In this document: in pieces, positions 1-8,043 of the stretch | Layout of the letters: each line of letters opens with the position of its first letter | Position numbering within the stretch: position 1 is the first letter of the stretch | NCBI RefSeq assembly: GCF_030409835.1 | Contig: NZ_JAUFQO010000005.1 | Location: 124,001 to 188,000, forward strand | DNA length: 64,000 bases | Direction of reading: 5' to 3' | Origin: Lutimonas halocynthiae | GTDB taxonomy: Bacteria > Bacteroidota > Bacteroidia > Flavobacteriales > Flavobacteriaceae | Program-made: the position numbers and the translations under genes | The notes under the pieces: generated by a model | What the model saw: only the letters and a program-made list of their open reading frames with translations | Database searches by the model: none | What the model was told of the DNA's origin: nothing

Positions 1-571
1 GCATAAACTTAGAAAATACATAGAAACTATAGCAGCCGTTAATGAAAAGGACTGGCTTCTTTTTTCATCACGTCTAGAAAAAAGAGTGTTTTCGAAGAAA
101 AGTGTTTTGGTGAAAAAAGGTCAAATCGAGAATTATATCTCTTTTATTGAAAGGGGAGAGGTACGCTTGTATATTCCGAAAGAAGATGAAGAAAAGGAGA
201 TCACTTTTGGCTTTAGCTTTCAAGATGAATTTATAAGCGCCTATGATTCATTTTTAAGACAAACCCCATCAACATATCAGGTAGAAACCTTGGTTGACAC
301 AACACTTTGGAGTATTTCTTATGCTGATCTGCAGGAGGTCTATGAAACTACTAAAATCGGCAATACTATGGGGCGTTATGTAGCAGAAAAATTATTTTTG
401 ATTAAATCTAAAAGAGAGCAAGCGCTATTAAATGAAACGTCAGAACAACGTTATCTGAACCTTTTTAGAGACCGCCCAAATGTGATCAAGCAAATTCCAT
501 TAAAATATATTGCATCTTATATTGGCGTAACGCCACAAGCATTAAGCAGAATCAGAAAGCGAATTTCTTAA
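1..571 (+). CDS. Crp/Fnr family transcriptional regulator (5' end at window edge)
   Basis: An open frame runs from base 2 with no in-frame ATG near the edge. The first base is g, and the first codons read H-K-L-R-K-Y, so the ATG probably straddles the window border, giving about 190 aa, the usual length of this family. An internal GTG at 86 would remove part of the sensor domain and is an unlikely start. The N-terminal two thirds is a cNMP-type beta-barrel (IERGEVRLYIP) but lacks a clear cAMP phosphate-binding cassette, so another ligand or none is likely. The C-terminus (LKYIASYIGVTPQALSRIRK) is a helix-turn-helix. A palindrome just downstream, in front of the desaturase gene, is its most obvious candidate target; this link is inferred. 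Confidence 0.85.
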   Translation, partial: HKLRKYIETIAAVNEKDWLLFSSRLEKRVFSKKSVLVKKGQIENYISFIERGEVRLYIPKEDEEKEITFGFSFQDEFISAYDSFLRQTPSTYQVETLVDTTLWSISYADLQEVYETTKIGNTMGRYVAEKLFLIKSKREQALLNETSEQRYLNLFRDRPNVIKQIPLKYIASYIGVTPQALSRIRKRIS

Positions 572-581
572 CTTAGGTTCA

Positions 582-612
582 TTGTACTTGATGCAAGTCC
601 TTCCTAAATTTG
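582..612 (+). promoter_or_regulatory. Bacteroidota-type promoter of the desaturase gene
   Basis: TTG at 582-584 and TAAATTTG at 605-612 are separated by 20 nt. This fits the known Bacteroidota housekeeping promoter (TTG, 17-23 nt, TAnnTTTG). The expected transcription start lies about 10 nt before the ATG at 632. A 13-nt palindrome lies inside the spacer. Confidence 0.6.
586..598. promoter_or_regulatory. Palindromic operator candidate ACTTG-N3-CAAGT
   Basis: Perfect 5-bp inverted repeat with a 3-nt centre, lying between the -33 and -7 elements of the desaturase promoter and 15 nt after the Crp/Fnr stop codon. A dimeric HTH regulator bound here would block RNA polymerase. That the neighbouring Crp/Fnr protein binds it is inferred from position only. 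Confidence 0.45.
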
Positions 613-631
613 CAGTGTTATATACAGGCAA

Positions 632-1360
632 ATGGAAATTATAGTTTTATTTTTAGTTTTATGGTATGGAGGTTTGTTTTTTCAAACATTCTTTCTTCAT
701 AGATATGCTGCACATCAATCATTCACTATGTCGAAGGCAGCTGAAAGAACAACCTTTGTTTTAACATGGTTATTTCAAGGTTCAAACTATTTAAGCGCCT
801 ATGGATACGGGGTAATGCATAGAATGCACCATGCCTATGCAGATACTGATAAAGACCCTCACTCGCCGAAGTATGATGAGAATGTTTTTGCAATGATGTG
901 GAGAACAAAGTCTATTTATCAAAGCATCAATAGGGGAAAAATTGAGGTCGATAAGAAATTCACAAAGAATGTTCCGCAATGGTATCGTTTTGATCAAATG
1001 GCCAGCTCTAAAATTTCGAGAATTATTTGGACAGCATTATATGTCGCATTCTTTATCAAATTCGCATCATTTTGGTGGTTATGGTTATTTTTACCAGTTA
1101 TCATATTAATGGCACCTATCCATGGTGTAATTATAAATTGGTATGCCCATATTTATGGCTATACGAACTTCAAAGTAAGTGATACCTCTAAAAATTTATT
1201 ACCGATTGATTTTCTAATGATGGGAGAGGCTTATCATAACAACCATCACAAGCATGGGAGCAGGGCAAATTTTGGTGGTGTGCGATGGCATGAAATTGAT
1301 CCGACATATTTCTTAATGAGGGCGCTAAATAAGGTTAAAATTATAAAGATAAAAGGATAG
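632..1360 (+). CDS. Acyl-CoA/fatty acid desaturase, membrane di-iron
   Basis: Membrane desaturase that introduces a double bond into acyl chains, probably for membrane fluidity. The three histidine boxes of the family are visible: HRYAAH at residues 23-28, HRMHH at 63-67 and HNNHH near 202-206. Hydrophobic membrane segments lie at the N-terminus and around residues 135-175. At 242 aa it matches short bacterial delta-9-type desaturases without a cytochrome b5 domain. The upstream Crp/Fnr gene and the promoter with an internal palindrome suggest dedicated transcriptional control. Regiospecificity and acyl carrier cannot be read from the sequence. Confidence 0.88.
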   Translation: MEIIVLFLVLWYGGLFFQTFFLHRYAAHQSFTMSKAAERTTFVLTWLFQGSNYLSAYGYGVMHRMHHAYADTDKDPHSPKYDENVFAMMWRTKSIYQSINRGKIEVDKKFTKNVPQWYRFDQMASSKISRIIWTALYVAFFIKFASFWWLWLFLPVIILMAPIHGVIINWYAHIYGYTNFKVSDTSKNLLPIDFLMMGEAYHNNHHKHGSRANFGGVRWHEIDPTYFLMRALNKVKIIKIKG

Positions 1361-1667
1361 TATTATTACTTAAATCCTTACCGTAAAATTAAATATTAAG
1401 CATAAAAAACCTTTCGTAAATTGAGTTTTGCTACAATAATTCATTCAATCTTATCGAGCCTTATTTGCATTGCCGATTCAGTTAGCACAAGAAAACACTT
1501 CCTTATAAATGTTAGTAGTAAATATGCGGCCTTATCCTCAAAGGAACGCAATATATTCATCCAATATTCACTTATATTATTATCTTCGTCATGCGGTATT
1601 AGTTGATCTTGATTAGACACAAGTAATCATGCTAAAGCCCTTGGCGGTAATATTTGAATATGTCCTT
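1361..1667. other. Gap with a possible small minus-strand ORF
   Basis: About 300 nt between the desaturase and sulfatase genes. The minus strand holds a 59-codon ORF (1441-1620, GTG start) with plausible amino-acid composition. The plus strand shows only a low-complexity shadow ORF. I see no clear promoter motif, although the sulfatase promoter should lie here. Confidence 0.3.
1441..1620 (-). CDS. Possible small hypothetical protein, GTG start
   Basis: Reading leftward from a GTG at 1618-1620 gives 59 aa with an acidic N-terminal part (IPHDEDNNISEYW) and an amphipathic or hydrophobic middle (KAAYLLLTFIRKCFLVLTES), ending in TGA. A stop lies two codons upstream of the GTG. I do not recognise it. 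It may be a small gene, a remnant, or chance; there is no visible ribosome binding site. Confidence 0.2.
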   Translation of the reverse strand: MSNQDQLIPHDEDNNISEYWMNILRSFEDKAAYLLLTFIRKCFLVLTESAMQIRLDKIE

Positions 1668-3305
1668 ATGAAAAAAATATATTATAGTTATTATTTGATA
1701 ATTCTTCTGATTACAATTTCTTGTAATTCAAAAGGAAAAGAGACCGAAATAGTAAATTCAAAACCTAATATTCTCTTGCTGGTTGCCGATGATATGGGGC
1801 TAAGCGATATAGGGCCTTTCGGTTCTGAAATTCAGACACCAGCTTTAAACAGACTTGCCGAGCAAGGAATTTTATTGAGCAATTTTCATGTTTTACCAAC
1901 TTGCTCGCCTTCAAGATCAGTATTGTTATCAGGTACTGATAATCATATTGCAGGCTTGGGTGCTATGGGAGAAATGATGACGGCCGAACAAAAGAAGAAT
2001 CCAGGTTATGAAGGTGTTTTAAATAAGACGGTTGCTGCTTTGCCAGAAATACTGTTTGAAGCTGGTTACCATACCTATATGGTTGGTAAATGGCATCTTG
2101 GAGAGGAGGATGGTTTTAAACCATCTGACAGGGGCTTTGAGCAAACATTTGTATTGCTTAATGGCGGAGGAAGCCACTGGCCAGATCAACTTCCTGTTAG
2201 TCCAACTGAACCTATGACCTATGCGCGAAATGGTGAAGAAATTGAAACACTTCCCGAAGATTTTTACTCTACTAAAAACTATACAGATAACTTGTTAGAA
2301 TGGTTAGAAGCAGACAAGGTTGATGGTAAACCATTTTTCGCATATGTGGCCTATACCGCACCGCATGATCCATTGCATGCTCCGAAGGATTATATAGACA
2401 AATACAAAGGAGCATATGACGCCGGTTTTGATGTATTAAGAACTGAGCGATACAACAAATTAAAGGAGTTAGGAATCATTTCTGAGGATACCAATCAATT
2501 TCCGTGGAATGGTGTGAAATGGGAAGAATTATCTGAAGAAGAGCAGCAAATTACAGCTAGAGAAATGGAAGTGTATGCTGCCATGATTGACTACATGGAT
2601 GCACAAATTTCAAGAATATTCACATGGTTAGAGGAATCTGGAAAGATGGACAATACCATGGTTGTATTTATTAGTGACAATGGCGCAAACGGGCACCATT
2701 TCACGGCTTATCCAGGTCAAACACAGGAGTTTATGGATTCATTCAACAATAGCTTAGAAAACATGGGTCTTCCAAATTCTCTTGGTGATATGGGCCCTAA
2801 TTGGGCTTCAGCCAGTATGTCACCATTTCGTCTATTTAAAGGGTTTACAACAGAAGGGGGTATCAGAGCACCTTGTGTTATTAAACTTCCAAAATCGAAA
2901 AAATCAAATGAATCGATGATTCACTCTTTTGGTCATATTTCAGATTTAATGCCTACTTTTTTAGCCTTGGCAGAAGTCATTCACCCAAGTGAAGAAAGCA
3001 AAAGCACGCCACCCATGATGGGGAAATCGCTTGTGCCATTATTGACTGGCGATGTAGAAAATATTCACGTCAACGAAGGCGTAGGCTATGAATTGCATGG
3101 TAACAGGGCTTATTTTAAAGATGAATGGAAAATTGTTAGTCTTGTCAGTCCTTTTGGTACAGGAGACTGGCAGTTGTATAACCTAAGTCAAGATCCTTCA
3201 GAAATTAATGATCTCTCCGTTGCGTTTCCAGACAAGAAAGAAGAGCTAATTGCTGGTTGGAATGTATACAAAGAGTATGTCGGTATGGTATATCCATTGA
3301 ATTAG
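1668..3305 (+). CDS. Sulfatase (type I, formylglycine-dependent) lipoprotein
   Basis: Hydrolyses sulfate esters. The C-x-P-S-R signature (CSPSR, Cys79 converted to formylglycine) is present, with the metal-binding Asp pair D41-D42 (VADDMG), VGKWHLG and SDNGANGHH. I chose the ATG at 1668 over 1629 because it begins directly with a lipoprotein signal (MKKIYYSYY, lipobox ITIS-C19), so the enzyme is probably outer-membrane or periplasmic. The 545-aa length is normal for arylsulfatase A-like enzymes. No formylglycine-generating enzyme or SusC/D pair is nearby, so maturation must come from elsewhere. The substrate may be an aryl sulfate or a sulfated polysaccharide; this cannot be decided here. Confidence 0.88.
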   Translation: MKKIYYSYYLIILLITISCNSKGKETEIVNSKPNILLLVADDMGLSDIGPFGSEIQTPALNRLAEQGILLSNFHVLPTCSPSRSVLLSGTDNHIAGLGAMGEMMTAEQKKNPGYEGVLNKTVAALPEILFEAGYHTYMVGKWHLGEEDGFKPSDRGFEQTFVLLNGGGSHWPDQLPVSPTEPMTYARNGEEIETLPEDFYSTKNYTDNLLEWLEADKVDGKPFFAYVAYTAPHDPLHAPKDYIDKYKGAYDAGFDVLRTERYNKLKELGIISEDTNQFPWNGVKWEELSEEEQQITAREMEVYAAMIDYMDAQISRIFTWLEESGKMDNTMVVFISDNGANGHHFTAYPGQTQEFMDSFNNSLENMGLPNSLGDMGPNWASASMSPFRLFKGFTTEGGIRAPCVIKLPKSKKSNESMIHSFGHISDLMPTFLALAEVIHPSEESKSTPPMMGKSLVPLLTGDVENIHVNEGVGYELHGNRAYFKDEWKIVSLVSPFGTGDWQLYNLSQDPSEINDLSVAFPDKKEELIAGWNVYKEYVGMVYPLN

Positions 3306-3333
3306 GATAAGCAGTTGAATTGGCATTTAGAAA

Positions 3334-3924
3334 ATGACAAAAAAATATTATAAAACCAAAGAGTCAGTTGAAGAATACATCAGCTTAGCAAAGGATGTAA
3401 ATGGAGCTGAGCTGATTGAAAAACTGAAAGATTTCTTGCCATCCGAATCGAGCTTACTTGAAATTGGGACAGGACCTGGAACAGACTGGAACATCTTAAA
3501 AGATGATTATGAGGTAGTGGGTTCAGATAATTCACCGGAATTTCTAAAACACCTCAATGCGAACCACCCTAACGGAACCTTTCTTGAATTGGATGCGATT
3601 ACGCTCAAAACCAATCAAAATTTTGATGGAATCTATTCTAATAAAGTAATGCATCACCTAAAAGACAGCGAACTTGTAGAGGCTGTAAAAAGGCAAAATG
3701 ACGTTTTAAATCCTCATGGAATCATTTGCCATTCTTTTTGGAGAGGAGAAGGTTCAGAAATTTTTAAAGGTCTGTTTGTCAACTATCACACAGAGCAATC
3801 GTTAAAGCATTTCTTTGCGGAACAATTTGAAATTCTCATGATTGAATTTTATGATGAATTTGAAGAGGCAGATTCTCTTTTATTAATTGCTAAGAAAAGA
3901 GAAGTATCAGAAATTAAATACTAA
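3334..3924 (+). CDS. Class I SAM-dependent methyltransferase
   Basis: Motif I LEIGTGPG at residues 42-49 and an acidic motif II (VVGSDNSPEFL) identify a Rossmann-fold SAM methyltransferase of 196 aa. A post-motif stretch, YSNKVMHHL, fits the usual motif IV region. The C-terminal part resembles small-molecule methyltransferases of the UbiE/TAM type. The substrate is unknown. It follows the sulfatase by 28 nt and may share its transcript. Confidence 0.8.
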   Translation: MTKKYYKTKESVEEYISLAKDVNGAELIEKLKDFLPSESSLLEIGTGPGTDWNILKDDYEVVGSDNSPEFLKHLNANHPNGTFLELDAITLKTNQNFDGIYSNKVMHHLKDSELVEAVKRQNDVLNPHGIICHSFWRGEGSEIFKGLFVNYHTEQSLKHFFAEQFEILMIEFYDEFEEADSLLLIAKKREVSEIKY

Positions 3925-3951
3925 ACTCCTCTGTTAGTTAATGAATATTTT

Positions 3952-3968
3952 GTAGCATATTATGCTAC
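3952..3968. promoter_or_regulatory. Perfect 7-bp inverted repeat upstream of MuiA-like gene
   Basis: GTAGCAT, ATT, GTAGCAT complement (ATGCTAC). It lies 27 nt after the methyltransferase stop and 49 nt before the next ATG. There is no T-tract, so an operator or RNA hairpin is as likely as a terminator. Confidence 0.35.
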
Positions 3969-4017
3969 TATTCTTATATTAGACATTGAAAAAAGATAAA
4001 GATTCAACAAAATAACT

Positions 4018-5868
4018 ATGAAAAAAATTGCATTTATTATTTTATGCTTAAGCTTTAGCGTTTCATTTTCGCAAAAGATAAATGAACAAGCATATGAAAC
4101 AGAAATTAGCGAAGTCACTGTATTTATAAAAGGAGCGCAAATAGTCAGAAAGAAGGCTGTTGTGTTGAATAAGGGTAAAACAATTTTAAAATTTACAAAT
4201 CTTTCTCCCTTTATAAATGCAAAAAGTGTTCAGGTAAAAGCAAATGGCAATGTTACCGTTTTATCAGTTAATCACCAGCAAAATTTTATTGATAAATTGG
4301 AAAAAGACAAGGAGTTAGAGAAACTGGAATTGGAGTTTAAGACTATTAAAAAACGAATTGAATTAGAAAAAACACATCTCGATATTCTCAATGAAGAATT
4401 ATCCTTCCTAAAAGAAAATAGAAGTATTGGAGGTAAGAACCAGGAATTAAGTGTTTCGAACCTAAAAGAAGCCTCTAGCTTTTATAGCAGTAAACTCACC
4501 GAATTAAAGCTAAAAGAAATTGATAGAAATACCACTTTGTACGAGCTAAGAGAAAAGGAATTTGATCTCCAGAATCAAATTAAATCGATGACAAGTCAAA
4601 GGAATTATGCCAATGGAGAAGTTCTGGTTAAGATTGAAAGTGAGGAGCAATCAAAGACTGATTTTGAAATTTCATATTTGGTTTCAAATGCCGGATGGTT
4701 GCCATCATATGATATCAGAGCAAAAAACATCAATGAGCCAATAGAACTAATTTACAAGGCCAACGTAAAGCAGGATACAAAAATTGATTGGAAGAATGTG
4801 AAGTTGAGTCTTTCATCTGCAGACCCTAATTTATCGGGTGTGGCTCCATCATTAAAAACCTATTACTTAAATTACCATACAGCACCCCCCAAGTATAAAG
4901 GTGAGATCAATCAGGTGGAAGGAATCGTTTCAGATGCAGAAGGTCCATTGCCAGGAGTTGTGGTTCTCGTTAAAGGAACAACCATAGGAACTACTACAGA
5001 TTTTGATGGTAAATATACTTTAACAATGCCTGAAACTTCCAGCCAGCTTGAATTTACTTTTATTGGATTTAAGAGCAAAACTATAAATGTAAACAGTTCA
5101 AGACATGATGTGGTTTTAGCGTATGATGAACAAACCTTGGACGAAGTTGTTGTGACATCTCTAGGAATCTCAAGGAAAAAAAAATCAATGGGTTATGCTA
5201 CTCAAAAAGTAAACGAGGATGACTATGATAATTCTATTCCTTTAGTTCAAGTGGAAAACCAGACGAGTATCAATTTTGAGATTGATGTGCCTTATTCCAT
5301 TATGTCTGATAACAAGAGTTATGCTGTTGATATGGCGAAATACAAACTTGCTGCTGATTATCAGTATTATAGCGTCCCGAAAATTCAAAAACAAGCATTT
5401 TTAATTGCCAGTATTAATAACTGGGAGCAATATAATTTATTAGAAGGTGAGGCGAATATCTTTTTTGAGAATACTTATGTAGGCAAGACTTTACTTGATG
5501 TAAGGTTTACTTCAGATAGTTTGCAAATATCACTTGGTCGGGATAAAAATGTAATTGTGGATAGAAAAAAGATATCTAATTATGCCTCCAAGAAATTTAT
5601 GGGAAGTAAGAAAGAAGAAAGTAGAGACTGGGCAATTTCTGTTAAAAATAATAAATCTCAGAGCATAAACATGCTGGTTATAGACCAAATACCCGTGTCA
5701 ACACTTGATGAAATCAAAGTGGAGGTGCTTGAACTTTCAAAAGGGAAGCATAATTTAAGCAACGGTGAAGTGAAATGGGAATTTGATTTGCAGCCTAAAG
5801 AAAACAAAGACATAGATTTAAAATATATTGTCAAGTACCCAAAAAACAAAAGCTTGGTTATTGAATAA
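4018..5868 (+). CDS. Mucoidy inhibitor MuiA family protein (DUF4140/DUF4139) with inserted SusC-like segment
   Basis: Exported 616-aa protein (signal MKKIAFIILCLSFSVSFSQ). Residues about 27-90 form the DUF4140 domain (VTVFIKGAQIVRK). A charged coiled coil spans about 95-200. DUF4139 starts near 205 and ends with the typical WEFDLQPKENKDIDLKYIV tail. Residues about 300-400 interrupt DUF4139 with a carboxypeptidase-like regulatory domain (GIVSDAEGPLPGVVVLVKGT, TDFDGKYTL, FIGFKSKTI) followed by the SusC signature LDEVVVTSLGISRKKKSMGYA, normally found at the N-terminus of SusC-type TonB-dependent receptors. No receptor barrel follows. The function of the MuiA family is poorly defined (linked to envelope or exopolysaccharide). 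A palindrome lies upstream. Confidence 0.85.
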   Translation: MKKIAFIILCLSFSVSFSQKINEQAYETEISEVTVFIKGAQIVRKKAVVLNKGKTILKFTNLSPFINAKSVQVKANGNVTVLSVNHQQNFIDKLEKDKELEKLELEFKTIKKRIELEKTHLDILNEELSFLKENRSIGGKNQELSVSNLKEASSFYSSKLTELKLKEIDRNTTLYELREKEFDLQNQIKSMTSQRNYANGEVLVKIESEEQSKTDFEISYLVSNAGWLPSYDIRAKNINEPIELIYKANVKQDTKIDWKNVKLSLSSADPNLSGVAPSLKTYYLNYHTAPPKYKGEINQVEGIVSDAEGPLPGVVVLVKGTTIGTTTDFDGKYTLTMPETSSQLEFTFIGFKSKTINVNSSRHDVVLAYDEQTLDEVVVTSLGISRKKKSMGYATQKVNEDDYDNSIPLVQVENQTSINFEIDVPYSIMSDNKSYAVDMAKYKLAADYQYYSVPKIQKQAFLIASINNWEQYNLLEGEANIFFENTYVGKTLLDVRFTSDSLQISLGRDKNVIVDRKKISNYASKKFMGSKKEESRDWAISVKNNKSQSINMLVIDQIPVSTLDEIKVEVLELSKGKHNLSNGEVKWEFDLQPKENKDIDLKYIVKYPKNKSLVIE

Positions 5869-5949
5869 AGTTTTTAGAATATGATTTATGCATGGTCTTT
5901 ATGTCAGTATCAAGCAGTGATTCAAAACATACAGATAATGTATATTTAT

Positions 5950-5957
5950 TATATTTG
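5950..5957 (+). promoter_or_regulatory. -7 element TATATTTG upstream of TonB-C-like gene
   Basis: Exact match to TAnnTTTG 55 nt before the TTG start at 6013. No clear TTG -33 element lies at the right distance, so this is only a weak promoter candidate. Confidence 0.25.
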
Positions 5958-6012
5958 CCCCTTGAGAATGAACCCTTATATGAATCATAGTAGAGCATAA
6001 AACACAAAAAAA

Positions 6013-6762
6013 TTGAAAAAGATAACATTGCTACTCGCCATAGTCATGTGCGCAAACATGACAGGTCAACAACTGAAAAAAAAGAAAAACTCAGCATATT
6101 TTTATGAAGAGATATATACCATCGACAAAAGCTCAAAAAAGAAGCAAGGAGATTATTTGAAACTTAGTAAATATTCAGGAGATACCCTGGTAAAAGGCCA
6201 ATATGAGCAAGATAAGCAGGTTGGGATATGGTCATTTATGGGAGCAGATAATAGTAAATATATATCCTATGATTATAATGAAGAAAAGTTAATTGAGATC
6301 ATAGACGTAAACTTTAAAGAGGCTTCAGTCCAAGTCAAAAAAGAAGGTAACTTTAAGATGACAAATGTTGATCATCCAGCTGTTTATATAGGTTTCAAAA
6401 ATGAAATTAAACGGACTATGATAGCGGTACTCAAGCCGCCACCAAGTGTCTATGCTCAAGCAAAACCAGGCGTGGTCATGGTTTCCTTTGATATTAATAC
6501 CGAAGGAGAAATAGAAGGTTATAAAATGGAGACGTCTTATGATAATAATTTGAATAAAGCTTTGGAGAAAGCTTTTGAAAATATAAAGAAAGGATGGCTC
6601 CCTGCATCAATTGGTGGAACTCCGGTAGTTTCAAAAATGCACATGATGTTTAATTTTGATTTTGTTATGGGTGCTATTCCACCCAAAAGCTCAAAACAGC
6701 GATCATTGGAAAGGCCTGATTTAATCGTTATTGATATGGTCTATTATGGTGCTGCTCATTAA
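6013..6762 (+). CDS. Exported protein with TonB C-terminal-like domain
   Basis: The frame opens with TTG; the protein then begins MKKITLLLAIVMCANMTGQQ, a typical signal peptide, while the first ATG would remove it, so TTG is the likely start. The central part carries WSFMGADNSKYISYDYNEEKL, like YwqK/MORN-type repeats. Residues about 150-225 (VMVSFDINTEGEIEGYKM, KKGWLPASIGGTPVVSKMHM) resemble the TonB C-terminal domain. Unlike true TonB it has no uncleaved N-terminal anchor or Pro-rich linker, so it probably does not transduce proton-motive force alone. It shares this design with the protein at 29471. Confidence 0.7.
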   Translation: MKKITLLLAIVMCANMTGQQLKKKKNSAYFYEEIYTIDKSSKKKQGDYLKLSKYSGDTLVKGQYEQDKQVGIWSFMGADNSKYISYDYNEEKLIEIIDVNFKEASVQVKKEGNFKMTNVDHPAVYIGFKNEIKRTMIAVLKPPPSVYAQAKPGVVMVSFDINTEGEIEGYKMETSYDNNLNKALEKAFENIKKGWLPASIGGTPVVSKMHMMFNFDFVMGAIPPKSSKQRSLERPDLIVIDMVYYGAAH

Positions 6763-7206
6763 ATGATGACGGGTTATTAATCAACCCTAAATGAAAAACA
6801 TTATATAGATTAGTCGGCTACTCAGCCATTGTAATAATAGTGATTGTGATGTGCAATGATATAGGACACTTAGGAATAAACCTATAATATTGATCTTAGT
6901 TGCGCCAAACTATTTTCGAATCAAATACGCAATTTGATAGAACAGATTTGCTTCAGGACCTGACTTTGAGAGTATTGCACAAAAATGAGGATAATTCATT
7001 GGCAGCGATAATACAAAAGCTTAAATTAGTATACCCTTACTGGCCTAAATTCTAATTTCAAGACAATGTGTTCACAGGCCTTAAAGGGAGCATAAATCAT
7101 TCTAACAATCCGTGAAAATTAAATCAAATGTTAACAAAGGCGAATATCACAAATAATTGATTGCTTTATTTACCAGATGATAAAGAGCTGTATCAAAAAA
7201 ATATAA
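6763..7206. other. 444-nt gap with a possible gene remnant
   Basis: No gene is supported. A plus-strand stretch at 6900-7055 reads 51 aa of plausible composition from a TTG that directly follows a TAG. The rest shows nothing I recognise; the promoter of the TSUP gene at 7207 should be here but no TAnnTTTG stands out. Confidence 0.4.
6900..7055 (+). pseudogene. Possible ORF remnant, 51 codons
   Basis: Reads LRQTIFESNTQFDRTDLLQD then a helical segment (LAAIIQKLKLVYPYWPKF) to TAA. The codon before the TTG is a stop and there is no ATG. It may be the decayed 3' end of a lost gene or chance. No family recognised. Confidence 0.15.
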
Positions 7207-7947
7207 ATGAATGAGGTCAACTATATTTTTTTACTATTAGCGCTAATAGCTGAAATAATTGGAACTATTGGAGGCTTTGGTTCATCAGTTTTCTTTGTTC
7301 CATTGGGTAATTTTTACTTTGATTTCTATTCAGTTTTAGGACTGACTGCACTATTTCATTTGTCAAGTAATTTGAGTAAAATTTTCTTGTTTAAGAAAGG
7401 CTTAGACAAGAAGTTATTGTTAAGTATAGGTATCCCTTCTGTAGTTTTTGTGACCATTGGAGGATTCCTCTCCAGCTTTTTGAATACTGACATTTTAGAA
7501 ATCGTTTTAGGATTATTTTTAATTGGATTCAGTTCATTATTTCTGATCAAAAGAAAAATCACTATTTCACCGAATAAGAAAAACGCCATTATCGGTGGCT
7601 CTTTTTCAGGATTTTCAGCTGGTTTACTGGGAACTGGTGGTGCAATAAGAGGCCTGACCATGGCGGCATTCAATTTAGATAAAAGTGTATTTATAGCAAC
7701 ATCTGCCTTTATAGATTTCATGATAGATTTTTCAAGGATGTTTGTTTACTACAATAATGGTTACATACACAAGCACGATCTGAAATACGTTCCTTTTTTA
7801 TTTATTATTGGTTTACTAGGCTCCTTTATTGGAAAAAAAATACTTGTCTACATACCTCAATCCAAATTTCGGAGGTTATCCTTATTTTTTATTCTTTTTA
7901 TTGGTGTTGTTACAGTAATTCAGTTGATATTCAGATGGGGAATATAA
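7207..7947 (+). CDS. TSUP family (TauE/SafE) membrane permease
   Basis: A 246-aa inner-membrane protein with about eight hydrophobic segments. Two related halves each start with a Gly-rich motif (GTIGGFGSSVFFVPL near residue 19 and GFSAGLLGTGGAIRG near 137), the internal-repeat signature of the TauE/SafE sulfite/organosulfonate exporter family. The transported anion is unknown. It stands alone between two gaps; the sulfatase upstream makes a sulfur compound conceivable, but that is only proximity. Confidence 0.8.
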   Translation: MNEVNYIFLLLALIAEIIGTIGGFGSSVFFVPLGNFYFDFYSVLGLTALFHLSSNLSKIFLFKKGLDKKLLLSIGIPSVVFVTIGGFLSSFLNTDILEIVLGLFLIGFSSLFLIKRKITISPNKKNAIIGGSFSGFSAGLLGTGGAIRGLTMAAFNLDKSVFIATSAFIDFMIDFSRMFVYYNNGYIHKHDLKYVPFLFIIGLLGSFIGKKILVYIPQSKFRRLSLFFILFIGVVTVIQLIFRWGI

Positions 7948-8043
7948 TAAAGAAAGTAAATAAATTTTTGACCAATATGGGGATTAATTGGTTTTCAAAA
8001 GTCACTTAATCAATGAGTTATTAAATTTCAGTATCTTTAAAGA

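Noticed and set aside
1421-1606. Plus-strand 61-codon frame between desaturase and sulfatase
   Set aside because: Low-complexity Ser/Ile-rich translation with no start signal; the minus-strand frame over the same bases looks more protein-like.
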